Shown here: positions 34,761-46,238 of the stretch, in pieces
How the letters are laid out: each line of letters begins with the position of its first letter
Position numbering within the stretch: position 1 is the first letter of the stretch
Origin: Riptortus pedestris
Taxonomy: Eukaryota > Arthropoda > Insecta > Hemiptera > Alydidae
Reading direction: 5' to 3'
Assembly (NCBI GenBank): GCA_019009955.1
Contig: CM032232.1
Span: 75,246,501-75,310,500 of the forward strand
DNA: 64,000 bases
Notes under the pieces: model-generated
What the model saw: only the letters and a program-made list of their open reading frames with translations
What the model was told of the DNA's origin: nothing
The model's database searches: none
Position numbers and translations under genes: made by a program

Positions 34761-35258
34761 CCACGCTGGTTATTATTTGGCTTTCAGAAGTTAAATCATT
34801 CCAAGAATTTTATTCGGGATCTGATAGCAGTGGCTAAACTTAAAACATTTATGAAGAGGTTTTATGAATGTCAGTTCTCGAATAATCGTGGCTATCTTTG
34901 CATAAGCGCGCATTCGTATGGAAAAGATGGCATTTTACTACAAGTGCCCTCTGCCTAAAGTTCAAAGACCTGAATTAACTTCTTTTTTCCAACTTTATAT
35001 ACCACCGGTTTCTATGATGTTTAAGTTAAAATGCAAGCCTTCTCCATGGGTGTTCCAGAGGTTTATGCCGTCCTTAAATCCCCAATGCATTAAACTTTGT
35101 TCTCAGACCATTACTCATTTCTCGTATTTACAATACTGCGGAATATGACAAGTAGTATTATGCATCTGAGGAAACATTTTAATCTGATAAAATGTTTGGC
35201 TGCAAATCCTCTTACTTCGTACAATGCTTCAGCGATGTATGTATACTCCACCACTATT

Positions 35259-36485
35259 AGCAGATTCACCACTATTGAAGTCATTTTCATGACGCGATTT
35301 TCGAAAAATGTCTTCTAATCTCCATAGTTCCTACCTGGGAGATGGCTAAAAAATGAGGTCTGTTCAAAATTGTATATGTACGTGAAAGCCTGTGTCTGTT
35401 GTCTTTTACCGCTCTAGCGTTCGTGATTTTTGTTTCATCGTTACCATACGCGATATTTAAACGTTTTATGTAAAACTAAAGATCATGTTGGCTATGCGAG
35501 CCGTAGAGGATAATTTCAAAATTTCTCTGTTAATATTATTCTAATATTGCATGAAAACTTCGTTTACAACCAGTCTTATTAGCAAATTTCCCTTAAGGGA
35601 AATCAGCTTTGAGGTTGTACTCACGACGCGATTTTCCAAATTATTGTTTAATCGTTACCAAACTCGATATTTAATCGTTTTATGTAAAACGAAAGATCAA
35701 GTTCGTTAACTGCTGAAATCGGGCCAGGGGGAGGGGGGTTTAGAAAGGAGGATTTTCGAAAATGTGAAATATCTCCGTTACCATAGGTCGGATCGAAAAA
35801 TTGTATAGAATCATTCTTATTTCAAATTACATTTACTATAAATATTGTTATATACGTTTATTCAATATCTTGAATATTAACCGAGATATTTGCATTTTTT
35901 AGTTTTCAGCCATAAGCAAACCGCCACTTCTACTCATGTTACATAAACAATACTCTGCTACATAATAAATTACATTATTCGAAGTTTAAATACCAAAAAT
36001 TGTATTGAAGAGACCTTTATTATACGAGATACATGCAAATATTTTCAGGTCTTCCCTCCCCCCCCCCCGTCTTAAGGTTTTTGACTACTAAAATTTGATT
36101 GATTGAGATAACAATTATTCTGACTCGTTATTAAGATCTCCAGTAGAGTACTAGATACAGTAAATAGTTCTCAATAAAATTAATATGTTATATTCTGATA
36201 TATTTCAGTAATTGTTTTTCTTTCCGGTGTGAGGCGGGCAGACCCGTTTGTTTACATTTCTAACCTAACGCTCCCTGTCGGCAGTTTATTGAAATTGGAT
36301 GAAAAATTTCTTATTTCCGTTTGTATTTATTCATGGTGGTGATGTGTTACCAGTATGTATATTTATCTATTACTAAACTTCTGCTTAGTATACGCAGCCC
36401 CTGCGTGACGGACTTTTTAAAATTAAACTTTCTATAAATATTGTTATCCATTTTTTTCTCTATCTTTAATATTAACAAATATTTG
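35259..36485 (+). mobile_element. HINE copy interrupted by a second HINE
   Basis: The outer copy has AGCAGATTCACCACTATTG at the 5' end and almost no microsatellite (TATATGTACG). Its body runs to ACAACCAGTCTTATT at ~35578, then resumes at ~36417 with AAAATTAAACTTTCTATAAA and ATATTGTTATCC. Other copies read CCAATCTTATTGCAAATTAA without a break, which confirms the join. It ends at ~36485. Confidence 0.7.
35579..36416 (+). mobile_element. HINE copy nested inside another HINE
   Basis: It starts AGCAAATTTCCCTTAAGGG (35580) and ends CTGCTTAGTATACGCAGCCC, then CTGCGTGACGGACTTTTT. It lacks the (TA)n tract: the ACGACGCGATTTTCCAAATT block jumps to ATTGTTTAATCGTTACC. A C9-10 run (~36059-36068) lies in the distal body. 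The perfect 3' hairpin suggests a young copy. Confidence 0.75.
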
Positions 36486-37344
36486 CCTCCCCAAAGGTCA
36501 ATCAGCCCCCTAAGGCAATACCTATATGCATTTACAAGTAGCTGTCTCAGGTTAGAAATTCCACTAAAATTCGGTAGGGAATCCATCAACCTCCCGCAGA
36601 ATCATCCACCGAAGCCATGTGTTATCTAGCCAAAGATTTTAGCATCTGTTAATCAGTTAGTTCCCATAGACTATATCGCCTGTTAGAGCATTTTTCTCTT
36701 TTTTAATGAACTCATGGGACACTTTATAGTCCTGGGGATAGAATTTACATAATTCGATTGGCTTACATTCATTGAACAAGCTTTTTTATAACCATAGCAA
36801 TACAACTTCCACTTTTTCCCAGGCCTTCTAAGTGGTTTTTGGAAAAAGTTCACCAAAAGAAAAAGTTCAAGCCTCGGGAGATTTTGGCCTATATTATTAT
36901 TAACTCTCTATATTACTAACAATCAATCAGTATGATGTAGTTTATTTTAATTCTTTTTGCAATAGATGTAGTTTATTTTTAAAAATCAAATATTTATAGA
37001 AATATAAATTCAGCATTTGTACCAAGACGGATTATTCTAAGTCGGTGCTTTTTCTACGAGGGAGATCTGTATAATTGAAAGGAAAAAGGGGAAAACACTT
37101 CTGCTGTAGTAGTTTTCACTACTCTTTCACTTTTATACGTATCGTGAAAGTCTAAATCATTATGTCTTTTTCTTCATTCACTGCTGGTTATTTATGCTGA
37201 CGACATTTCGTAGGCCGCATATCGAGCAAGAGAATATGAATTTTCTAAAAATAAGCTCTCTGAGGAACCAATTTCTAATATTAATTAATTAATATTAAGT
37301 AACACCAGCTGTCATTGTCAGCCAAAAACTTATATTTCCTTTGT
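36486..37344. other. No gene recognised
   Basis: AT-rich. Overlapping 62- and 80-codon frames on opposite strands at 36347-36629 are without motif. Confidence 0.4.
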
Positions 37345-38640
37345 ACCGAATTTCTCTTAAGGAAAGCCGCTGTTGAGGTTTGACTCACGCGTGGTTTTTA
37401 AATCTTTCTTGGAATATTCACCATCATGCCTAGTAGTTGACGAAAAGTTTTAGTTTCGTTCAAACCTTTAAATATGTGTGCATGTGTGTGGGGGAGGGGG
37501 TTATGTGTGCTCGCGTGCGTGTGTATGTGGTGTGACTGTTAACACTCATGTGGCCGCAGTACATATTTGAGCTTTACCAAAGTGAATAGTTAACCGTTTC
37601 ATGTAAACCTTAAGTTTTATAATTTAACGAAAGAGTGAAGTGGTAAAATAAATATATCTCGGTAAAAATGTTAAGTAACCAATCTATTAGTTATAGAAGT
37701 TATATATTTCAATACTTATATCTCTCGGCTACGTATTATTAAATATTGTAATTAGTTTATTTCTCTATCTTGGATATTAATGGAGATGTATGCATTTTTT
37801 TAGTTTTCAGTCTCTAATAAACCCCCCATTCCTCATATCTCACTAACAATAAGCTTTTACATGATAAAAAACTATACTTGAAGCTTAATTATTTTTTTCA
37901 TTGAACTCCTACTGTGTGCCATATATGCAAATATATTCTCTATGACTTCATCATTTAAGATTTGATGTCTTAAACTTCGCGATTTTCCTTTTGATCAACA
38001 CCAAACTGGATATTTAACCGTTTCATAAAAAACTGAAGATAATATTAGGTATTGGGTGAAATTGGCCTTCGGGGGAATAATTGATAAAACATAGTTTTGG
38101 GTTTACTAGGAGTCGGAACAAAAAATATTACATATTAAAGTGTATGTGACGTAGCTGTTGACACTCGTGCGGCCGCAGTACATATTTGAACTTTACCGTA
38201 GTGTATTTTCCGTTTCAGCAAAAACATAAGTTCAAGTTCCATTAATGAAGTGAGAGAAAGAGTGAAATGGTAAAATAAATATATCTCCGTAACTATGGGT
38301 CACATCTAGAAATGTTAAGTAACCAATCTGGTCGTTAAAGAAGCTATATATCTCATTTCTGATACCTCATGGCAACGTATTTGTAAATATTATCCAATAG
38401 ACTATCTGCATACCTAAATAAAAAAGTCTGATATTTTTTTGCCACACCAAAATGAACGGTGTAGATTTCTTTTTATATTTTCTGCCCACTACTAGCGATT
38501 TTTTTCCTTTATAGAAATAACTCCACTACTAAAGGATCTCCAAGGTAGAATTGATAAATTCAACGGTAAATGTCATCAAGACCACAACCACAATAGCTGA
38601 TATTTCCTATAAAATTCATAAGATTTCACATAAATTTTTC
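37345..38640 (+). mobile_element. Divergent HINE-related copies with (TG)n instead of (TA)n
   Basis: The first unit (37345-37960) has ATTTCTCTTAAGGAAAGCCG, a GT-rich tract where (TA)n would be (~37470-37540), GTTAACACTCATGTGGCCGC, and GGATATTAATGGAGATGTATG. A second partial unit (38150-38410) repeats GTTGACACTCGTGCGGCCGC, TGGTAAAATAAATATATCTC and TTAAGTAACCAATCTG. Between them (~37975-38080) lies another short HINE-like piece, and a minus-oriented 5' fragment follows at ~38570-38630. This appears to be an older sub-family. Confidence 0.5.
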
Positions 38641-40784
38641 CATCTGTCCAACAAGTCGTATGAATACAACACTTAAATTGAATGCAGGTCTGTTTCCAAG
38701 TTACTAGACCTAAATAACGTGTTTTTTTTTTTTAACGAGTCATGGGAGTAATAGTTAAAGTTTAATAGCACTTACCAATTGATAAGATTTCATTAGAATC
38801 TCCAAATAAAAGATGTCCCCTGAAGACTTTCATTCTCGCGTTTTACGTTACTAAAATCCAAAACCGTTCAATAATCGACCAATATTAATTAAAAAGTAAG
38901 CCGTCCTCCAGCAAGGCATCTGATGAAGGAGCTCATATTGGAGAAGGAAGTTCCAGATCAATCAATTGGATGAAGAGAGTGGCCGGCTAGCTGCTTCCAC
39001 CTCACGCACGCCCAATCAGTCAGGTCATCAACACTTCGATTGAGGATGGTGGCAGCTATGACGAAATTCGCTCTTATATTAAGTGATTAGTACATTTACA
39101 TTATGGTACTTGTGTATAGAAAAAAAATATGTATTCCATTTATCAAATTATTGTAACTAAACCACTTTGTACTAACCTACTCTGTAATATCGAAAGATGG
39201 GACGTACAAGTGGATATAATAAAATATATACTCCCTCATTTCAGGGATAATGCACTAAGGTGAAAAAAAAAAAATAATTATTTCTCTTTACGTTACAATA
39301 AGTCAAAAGAGGCCTGTACATGGATGAGTAATAAATTCCTTGCTGTCGTGTGGAAAACAATGGAGCTATCTTGGAATGACATGAGTGTATATGAAGTCCA
39401 ACACGCGATAAGTCCATAATCGTAATTTTGTTCAACCACTGCTCATAATTAATCTATTCGAATCACTTAACATCTCCTGGATATAGACATAAAGGTTCCT
39501 TAGGGCAATCTAGTGAGCAATAATCTTTATATGACTTTGAAACAAATAATTTCATTCCGATCAACATGACTTCAATGCCAATAGTCTCACATCCTGATGC
39601 ACGAAATATGACATCTTCAATTACACGCTTCAGGGCCAAAGCTATGTCAAATAACAAAGGTAGAATATTGCCTAACTAGGATTGAAGCAGGGTTCGACGA
39701 CACTGCGGGTTTGAAATTAAAGGGCCTAGTATGGCCTTGAAGTGTTGCTTTCAGAGCAAGAGCTCCAACGTCGGTGCAAATCAAAGATGGCTTGTCTCGA
39801 CTGAGATCAGCTTCGGACAGTCAAGTTTTTCTCATTTGGGTATAAATGTTTAATGCGAGGTGAGGAATTTGATGGCATGAGAAAGAACATATCACTAGTA
39901 CTACACGTGTTCAAAAGTCTGTTGCTGAGGATAGGAGACCAAGATAATGGACTGGATGCTTAGATGTGATTGTAAAGGGCGAGGTGCATGTATGACTATA
40001 GCTGAAGGGTGGTCAAGAAGTTCTGAATCATTCCATAAGTTCATATCATAAACCCAGGATACCCTAATAGTTCTAGTAAATTCCAGGATGAGAATAGATG
40101 AAATAGGAGGGTAAATCCCCGGGTAAAATTAGAGGGCTTCCGGAGACACACCAAGGACATAAGAGTCCTTCTTGGAGCGCTTGAGGAATAGCTAGATAGG
40201 ACGACGGTATACTATGCGGAGGTGAATGGAGACTGCGGCATCCCCCCTCCCAGAGATTCGAACCTATCAATGAACTACCACAGGCTGGTTATGCTAATAG
40301 AATGGAAGGTGGCTCACCACCCTACTAGATTTCAGGCTGTTCCCCCTCTCCGTAGCGCTATCCTCTATTTTTACACTCAAAGGGTTAAATGATTGTTATT
40401 TTCTTCAGGAGAGAAAACTTTCAGACCCTTTTGGCGGTACGGATGTGGGTCCAAGGTCTTTCCAGCGGCCATTTGCCTCGTGTGTCGCATTATTCCTACT
40501 CTCCTAGAGTATTTTGTTAAGGGGAAGTCCTCAGTCAGCTTCTTTATGTCATCCTCTTAATTAAGGACTGCACTCCATTTTATAGTCTACTAATTTCGAT
40601 TATTAGCGCACCCAGAATAAATTAAATCATGCCACACTTAAAAACAGTGGATAAATAATAGATTGTAAAATAGGTTCGTAGCCTTTCAGTATTTCAATTT
40701 AATCCTCTCTGTGTTTGTAAAATAGTATTTACTTGGTCAATAATGTTAAATATTCTAAAAAAGGATTAGCTCAGGTGCCCAGTG
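38641..40784. other. Mostly unassigned; one possible LINE scrap
   Basis: The sequence is less AT-rich around 39660-40350 but without a recognised gene. A 65-codon minus frame at 40073-40270 has no motif. See the separate entry for 39463-39657. Confidence 0.35.
39463..39657 (-). pseudogene. Possible LINE endonuclease fragment
   Basis: The minus-strand frame contains GCETIGIEVMLIGMKLFVSK followed after ~20 residues by LYPGDVK. This resembles the xETIGVEV...G..L.I...Y and GDFN blocks of apurinic-type LINE endonucleases. The match is short and the conserved catalytic residues cannot be placed. Chance is a real alternative. Confidence 0.25.
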
Positions 40785-40951
40785 GGAACAATTAAAGGCA
40801 GCGGTTGAGCAAAAGCGACCAGAATTGACTAATCGCAAAGGCATAGTTTTCCACCACGATAACGCCCGTCCTCACGTGTCTTTGCAGATCAGCCAGTTTG
40901 GCTGGGATGTGATCCCCCCCTCCCACCCACCCTATCCACCAGACCTTGCTT
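40785..40951 (+). pseudogene. mariner transposase fragment (DDD catalytic region)
   Basis: The continuous frame reads AVEQKRPELTNRKGIVFHHD, then NARPHVSL, FGWDVIPP and HPPYPPDLA, then stop. HHDNARPH contains the second catalytic aspartate of mariner (D,D34D) enzymes and PPDLA the third. The spacing between them is 27 residues instead of 34, so about seven residues around the usual TRQKLLE stretch are gone and the enzyme would be inactive. Upstream and downstream parts, including terminal repeats, are not recognisable. It is not the same mariner as the dimer at 5377-5786, as far as the non-overlapping parts can be judged. Confidence 0.82.
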
Positions 40952-40954
40952 AAT

Positions 40955-43347
40955 ATGCTTAAGTGATTAAAAATATTTACCAAAATATGGAGTTTTTATT
41001 GAAATCACTAGTAAAAAAAGCTACTAACTTATTCTACAACCAAAAATATACAAAAGGAATAAATACATCGAACGTCGTGGAAAATAGAAGAAGGTATTCC
41101 TTGGTGCACCCTTGAAACCGAAACCATTACTGTTTCCATTACCATTTCAAGCAAACACGAACCAAAAATATTCTTAAAGTTTTGTTTTCGCCAACGACAA
41201 ATTGTACCATAATTTATTTATAAAATATGGTTACTTAAACGCTCATCTAGTTGCGGAAGAAGAGTATCTCGTCATTTATTGCATATTTTATTTTATTTAT
41301 GGATGGAATTCACATACTACGTCAGTGCATCACAAATAATTTAATTATATTTTATTTTTAAATTCATAGCTATGTACACTTGTCTGGAGTATATTACTAT
41401 TTATCAAAAATCGTAGTTACAGAGTTTGCATTCCAGAGAACGTTTTTCGTACTATCCAATAGAGCTTTTAGTTAAGTAGATGGATTAATAAACTGGATAC
41501 CAAGGAGGTTTTCAATCACAACAAGTGAGACCAATTTTCTGCACTATATCGTTTTAAGTGAGAACCAAATACAAATTTTACCAATTGAAAAGAACATTAT
41601 GAAAGTAAGAGGAAGTTAAAAGCTATTCTGTTCTGGAGAACTGCACCCAAAGTAAGAAGAAAAAACTTCAATTCCAAGGTGATAGAGTTGTATGGCGACC
41701 CTGTGCAATTAACAAGAGGATATTTAGATTACCCTGAAAAATGTTGTATGGTACAACCAGTGGAAAGAGGAAGGAGGCAGGCTCAGATTGATGTGGCTGA
41801 ATGAATTCACGGGTACTTCCGGGGTAGGAATTAACGCATGATGTTAAGTACTGCACAATGGTTTGAGATGGTGACTGCGGCCAGCAAAGACTGCAATGTG
41901 TCGGTTGTTTGGATAGTTAGAAGGAAATGCGCCAATTGCAAAGTATTGCTTAGTATTTCAAACTTTTCAAAATGAAGTTTGAAATGACCTTTGAGAAGGG
42001 TTTGTAAGAATCTGCACTATATTTAATTTGACTTACATAATGCAGATCTTATTGAGCCATCCCTTTGCCTAAGCGAGAATTATAAGGAGGCCTTAAAATG
42101 CGCGTTTCAATGAAATCAAAAGTAAAAAAAAAAAAAAAAAAGCTTATTTCATTAATAGCTTAATTGTCGTTTATTACCTATTAAGAACATTGTCCCTCTT
42201 AAGTTAATCTTTCGATAAAAGCAGAACTGAAATCAATAATTGTTAACACATTATGAGCATAAAATTTTGGGGAAGCACTTCGTATTAGGTACTTAATAAT
42301 AAAATATAAAATCTTTGATAACATAAGCAGAGTAAACCGTATAATGAATAATTCGAAAGTGCATCATTTGGCACAAACAAAATGAACTCAATTTCTAATT
42401 TGAAGAAAAAATAATATGTTTTTAAAGCCTTCCTGCTACTAAAGATTTTGGTATCGGACAGGCACAGTTATTCTCCTATAGCAAATACATTAGTAACATG
42501 ATTCTAATAATATTATCCATTATTGCATTTATAGGATCACGGTAAGAGAATAGAAAATGTTAGTGTATTCAGAAGATTGTATGTATTTTTCATTGAAACT
42601 TGAAATATCTGTGACCTAGAACCTAGATTTTTTTTGTAATTGACTGAGGTCACTCCTTCTTCCGGAATATCAAACATTTCTAAAGCTGCCGCCAAAGGGC
42701 CGGATGAGAAATCATTAGTAGAACGTACACATTCAGCTGCGGTAACACACATCCTGCCTCTCCAATTGTCTTAGAACAGTTAGCAATTCGCAAAACTCAC
42801 TGTGGTTACAGTTTCCCTATGAAGGTTGTAATATCATAGATATTTCAGATTTTGGTCGAAACTCAGTGAAAACTTAATTCCTTTCGGCGGAAGTAAGAAC
42901 GGTATAAATGCTTTAGCAAACAGGTTCAGTAGGGCAAATTCAAATCTGCGCTTGCGAATGTTGCTTCCTTCAACTTACAAGCCAAATTAAAGTAAACCAG
43001 AAAGTAAAAAATATGTAGTGAATTTAAAAATCATTTATTTTAATTGAGATATATTGCAAATTTTATTTCAGAAGAACTGGTCTCTGACTGTAGTTATATA
43101 TAATGCTTACTCTTTCGTAATTTCGAGACAAACGACAGTCTAGAATGTCAAGTGCAATTTGACAGCCAAAGGAACTCGGTTCCAAGTTATTCCCGTCGTT
43201 CACAAACGGAATAATAAGTGTTGATTAATAACAGCTGATGAGGAGCCTCTTGACCCCCCCCTCCCCCCGGCTACTGTTCAGTCCGATGTTTGTGAGTGTG
43301 AAGTCGATCTATAATTCCATACCCCTCCCCCAGTTAGGAAGATTTTC
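40955..43347. other. No gene recognised
   Basis: AT-rich. A poly-A run at ~42125-42142 and a small hairpin (TTTCAAACTT 41956-41965 with AAGTTTGAAA 41975-41984) are the only structures. A 71-codon minus frame (42537-42752) begins CVTAAECVRSTNDFSSGP; it looks protein-like but has no family match. Confidence 0.4.
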
Positions 43348-43421
43348 TTAACCCTTCACAGGCAAGGCTGGGTCGCCGGTGACCCAGAGGTTGGTAAAAA
43401 TAATATTCTGAGTAAAGTAAG

Positions 43422-43464
43422 GGAAGGAGGGGAGGGGAGTGCACGGTACCCCTCCCCTCCTTCC
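43422..43464. repeat. G-rich/C-rich perfect hairpin inside the piggyBac element
   Basis: GGAAGGAGGGGAGGGG (43422-43437) pairs perfectly with its complement at 43449-43464 across an 11-base loop. It lies between the left subterminal palindrome and the coding remnant. Confidence 0.8.
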
Positions 43465-43675
43465 GAGATTTGATGAAAAAGAAATTGAGAATCAGCCTGG
43501 ACTCAGCACTTCAAGACGTCTGTGTGCTTTTTGTGAAAAATCAAGAGATCGTAAGGGTACATCAAACTGCGCTCATTGTAATCGCAGCCTATGTGCTGAG
43601 CATAGGCTAAGTATTTGTTCTCGATGCATTACCAGAGTCTCACCTGAAGAAGATGAAGAAATAGAAGATTGTTAG
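43439..43675 (+). pseudogene. piggyBac transposase C-terminal Cys-rich domain remnant
   Basis: The open frame ends at 43675 and reads FDEKEIENQPGLSTSRRLCA, then a Cys/His cluster with the pattern CxxC...CxxC...LCxEHxxxxCxxC (CAFC, CAHC, LCAEH, CSRC), and an acidic end EEDEEIEDC. This arrangement matches the zinc-binding C-terminal domain that piggyBac-type transposases use to bind their terminal repeats. The catalytic DDD domain is deleted. No ATG opens the frame; it simply starts in a GC-rich hairpin at 43422-43464, close to where the deletion join may be. The uninterrupted frame suggests either a recent deletion or selection. Confidence 0.75.
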
Positions 43676-44296
43676 ATTGTTCTGAGTTTGAAGTATTAGT
43701 GAACTTTCATTACTAAGAGTTTATTCCCTTTTTTTGATTTTTTATCCATCATATTTTCTTATTTTTTTTCCGTAGAGTATTTTTTTTATATATATTTTTT
43801 CTGTAAGAGTTTAAACTATTTATTTTGATCTGGAAAGTTTTAGACTGTTCAGAGTAGGAAAAATTATTGCTGGACTGCCGGATGAAATGGAAGACTGATA
43901 TCTTACTGAAAATTATTAATTCACTAAGATTTTATTAAATTTTCTCGTCTTTTATAGCTGGAAATTTCTTATTTTTTCCCTTCTAGGAGTTTACACGTTT
44001 AATTTTTATCTTCTATCCTATACGGATACGAAAGGTACCAAAGGTCTGGAACTCTACGTTCCTACTAATTTAAGTATAGTTCCTACTAATTAAAGTTTTT
44101 GTATTTTTATCATATTATGTATATTGCTAAATAAAATAAATTTTTCAAACTATACTTTCTTTTTTTATATAAAAAACAACAACAACTAGAATATTTTTGT
44201 TAAAATGAAAAAAATGTGCTATAAATATGACTGGGTCACCCGTGACCCAGCTTGCCTGCACTGTAATTTTCATATCCCTTGTCTGTGAAGGGTTAA

Positions 44297-45508
44297 CCTC
44301 GATATTTCGCTGTCCAGGGAACCCGTCTCTAGTGTCAGCCAATATTTCTGCCAGCTGATAACCACATCGGCCGACAATGACGCATGAGATATGTGTTCTG
44401 TGATCCTACTGTGTATACAGTGTCGAACGAATCTGTTCTAATAGCTAGAATCTAGATGGGTGTAAATAGTACATCATAACGGGTCTGCCTTCTTTGTTTT
44501 TAGCGATTAGTTACCAAATACAGTTATTAATGTAACCAGTCACTCACACACAAGATTCTCAGCGCAGAGAGCTAATGTGCTGGGATCATTAGATTTGTTG
44601 ACCAATAATTGAAATATCGCTCCGTGGGGAGGTGATGTGAAAGAATTTGCACGGTGAGCTCGAGATTTGGGCCTATAAAGCAGTAAGGAAATCAATGGAC
44701 TTGGGGGACCGGTGGTCTTTGGTACAGGGGATTTCACGTATCGCGTTCAAGCATCTGAGGATGATCGCAGATAAGGACTGATATAAAACCCAGAAGTGTC
44801 GAAGAGATCAGATATTTTAATTTCCTACCACCTTCCGCTTCAAAAATCCACCCGAAAGGCAAAGGCAGCTGACCAATCTTCACTTTTAGCAAGTGAAACA
44901 AGAAGTTTTGGAAAGGAAAATAGAAGAACCCTCCTGGTCTAGAAGAAAATACGCAAATGGGGAAAATATTTGGAATTGTGAAACTGCAATTCAGATCTAT
45001 AAAGCGAACCTTTTATTGTGATATCTATGAAAGGTAGATTGCGCTGTTTAGGTCTAGTAAAGACAGAACTCGACTACCTCCTCACAAAATTGTTATTGTG
45101 TTATTGCGTTGGAGAAAATACTTGCGGAGAATATGGACGCACAAAAAGAAGATCCTTGCATCTGGTTACACTGGATATTTAAAGGAGAGGCCAAGGAAAA
45201 ACCTAAAATAACAGGATATTACTGTAGTAAGTTACTCCTTTATGCAAATAGCGCCAGAATCGCTAAATTGATATGCGGCACTGATTACTGCACCATTCCC
45301 CAGTACGTTAAGTGCCAAGTAGTGCTCTATAATTATTACGAAATTACTAATATTTATATGCATTGCAATCGCACTGATATAAATGATTCAATTAGTCTGA
45401 GAGATACAAATTATATCAGTATAAATGGCATTATAAATAATATGCTTATAACCGAGTATTAAATATAGTGGTGAGCAGAGGAAGAGAGTGTGCTTGTGTG
45501 TTGTGTGT
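44297..45508. other. No gene recognised
   Basis: Mixed composition. A 117-codon plus-strand frame (45109-45462) lacks an ATG start and any motif. ~44745-44800 (GCATCTGAGGATGATCGC) could be a retroelement scrap. Confidence 0.35.
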
Positions 45509-45511
45509 GTG

Positions 45512-45592
<81 letters not shown>
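45509..45592. repeat. (GA)n microsatellite
   Basis: About 40 GA units, nearly pure, preceded by a (TG)n-like stretch. The Arg-Glu and Leu-Ser frames across it are repeat artefacts. Confidence 0.95.
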
Positions 45593-45832
45593 TACAATAT
45601 GTATGTATATCTAGTGCCCCATCAGGAATGCAGAGTGCTCTGCCAAGTCATCTGGCCCGTCCTGTCCTCCCAACAGTTGCCGATAATAGATATTTAAGAA
45701 CATGGAATACAAAAGCTCTTAGCTTAATTGATTAGAAGGTCAAAAACTTAATATAGAAATGGAATATTTTAATAATTACACCAACCTCATAGGCCGTATT
45801 TTCTAGGCGAACTCAGTGTGTCTAATTGGTAA

Positions 45833-45953
45833 CACATTCCGACTCATTGTCACAACACATTAGTTACACTGAACAGAATACCATCGCATACAGCACATTC
45901 CGGAACAATGTCACAACACTTTAGTCACACTGAACGAAATCCAGCACATAGAT
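45833..45953. repeat. 61-bp tandem duplication
   Basis: CACATTCCGACTCATTGTCA (from 45833) and CACATTCCGGAACAATGTCA (from 45894) each start a unit containing ACACTGAACRAAATMC. There are two diverged copies at a 61-bp period. Confidence 0.7.
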
Positions 45954-46238
45954 CACATCAGCTTATTGTTGTTAGTAATAGGGTTTAGAGATAGACTCCG
46001 TGTAATCAATGTATAGCAGCTGCTGTCGAAGGATGTGGTTGCTGACTTCTCACTTCAATCCAAAGTTGTGATCCTTTGAGAGGAGAGAACCATCCCGAAT
46101 TGATCCCAGAAGCCGACTGGTCTGCTAGAGCCAACACAGAAAGGCTCTGCAGGACCTGACATGCTCGCACGGGGAAGGAATGTCGGTCACTCGCCATTGC
46201 ATAACTGTGCCTCATTCATAGATTCCTTCGACTCTCCT
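45954..46238. other. No gene recognised
   Basis: A GC-moderate stretch leading into the minisatellite. A 69-codon minus frame (46006-46215) has no motif. Confidence 0.35.

Larger units (their letters stand above)
43352..44292 (+). mobile_element. piggyBac-type deletion derivative, 941 bp
   Basis: It is flanked on both sides by TTAA (43348-43351 and 44293-44296), the piggyBac target. The ends are CCCTTCACAGGCAAG and, inverted, CCCTTCACAGACAAG (14 of 15 identical, CCC...GGG as usual for the superfamily). Near each end lies a palindrome: CTGGGTCGCCGGTGACCCAG on the left and CTGGGTCACCCGTGACCCAG on the right (~44229-44250). The interior keeps only the 3' end of a transposase gene (43439-43675), so it could move only with help from a full element. 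Confidence 0.88.

Noticed and set aside
40255..40300. Second tRNA-like segment (GAGATTCGAACCTATC)
   Set aside because: Only a B-box-like string; no A box at the right distance and no cloverleaf.
42537..42752. 71-codon minus-strand frame as a conserved exon
   Set aside because: Looks protein-like at its start but has no homologue I can name and no linked exon.
45109..45462. 117-codon plus-strand frame
   Set aside because: No ATG at the start, no family motif, ordinary AT-rich composition.
45388..45735. Arg-Glu and Leu-Ser repeat proteins
   Set aside because: These are translations of the (GA)n microsatellite with no start context or flanking domain.
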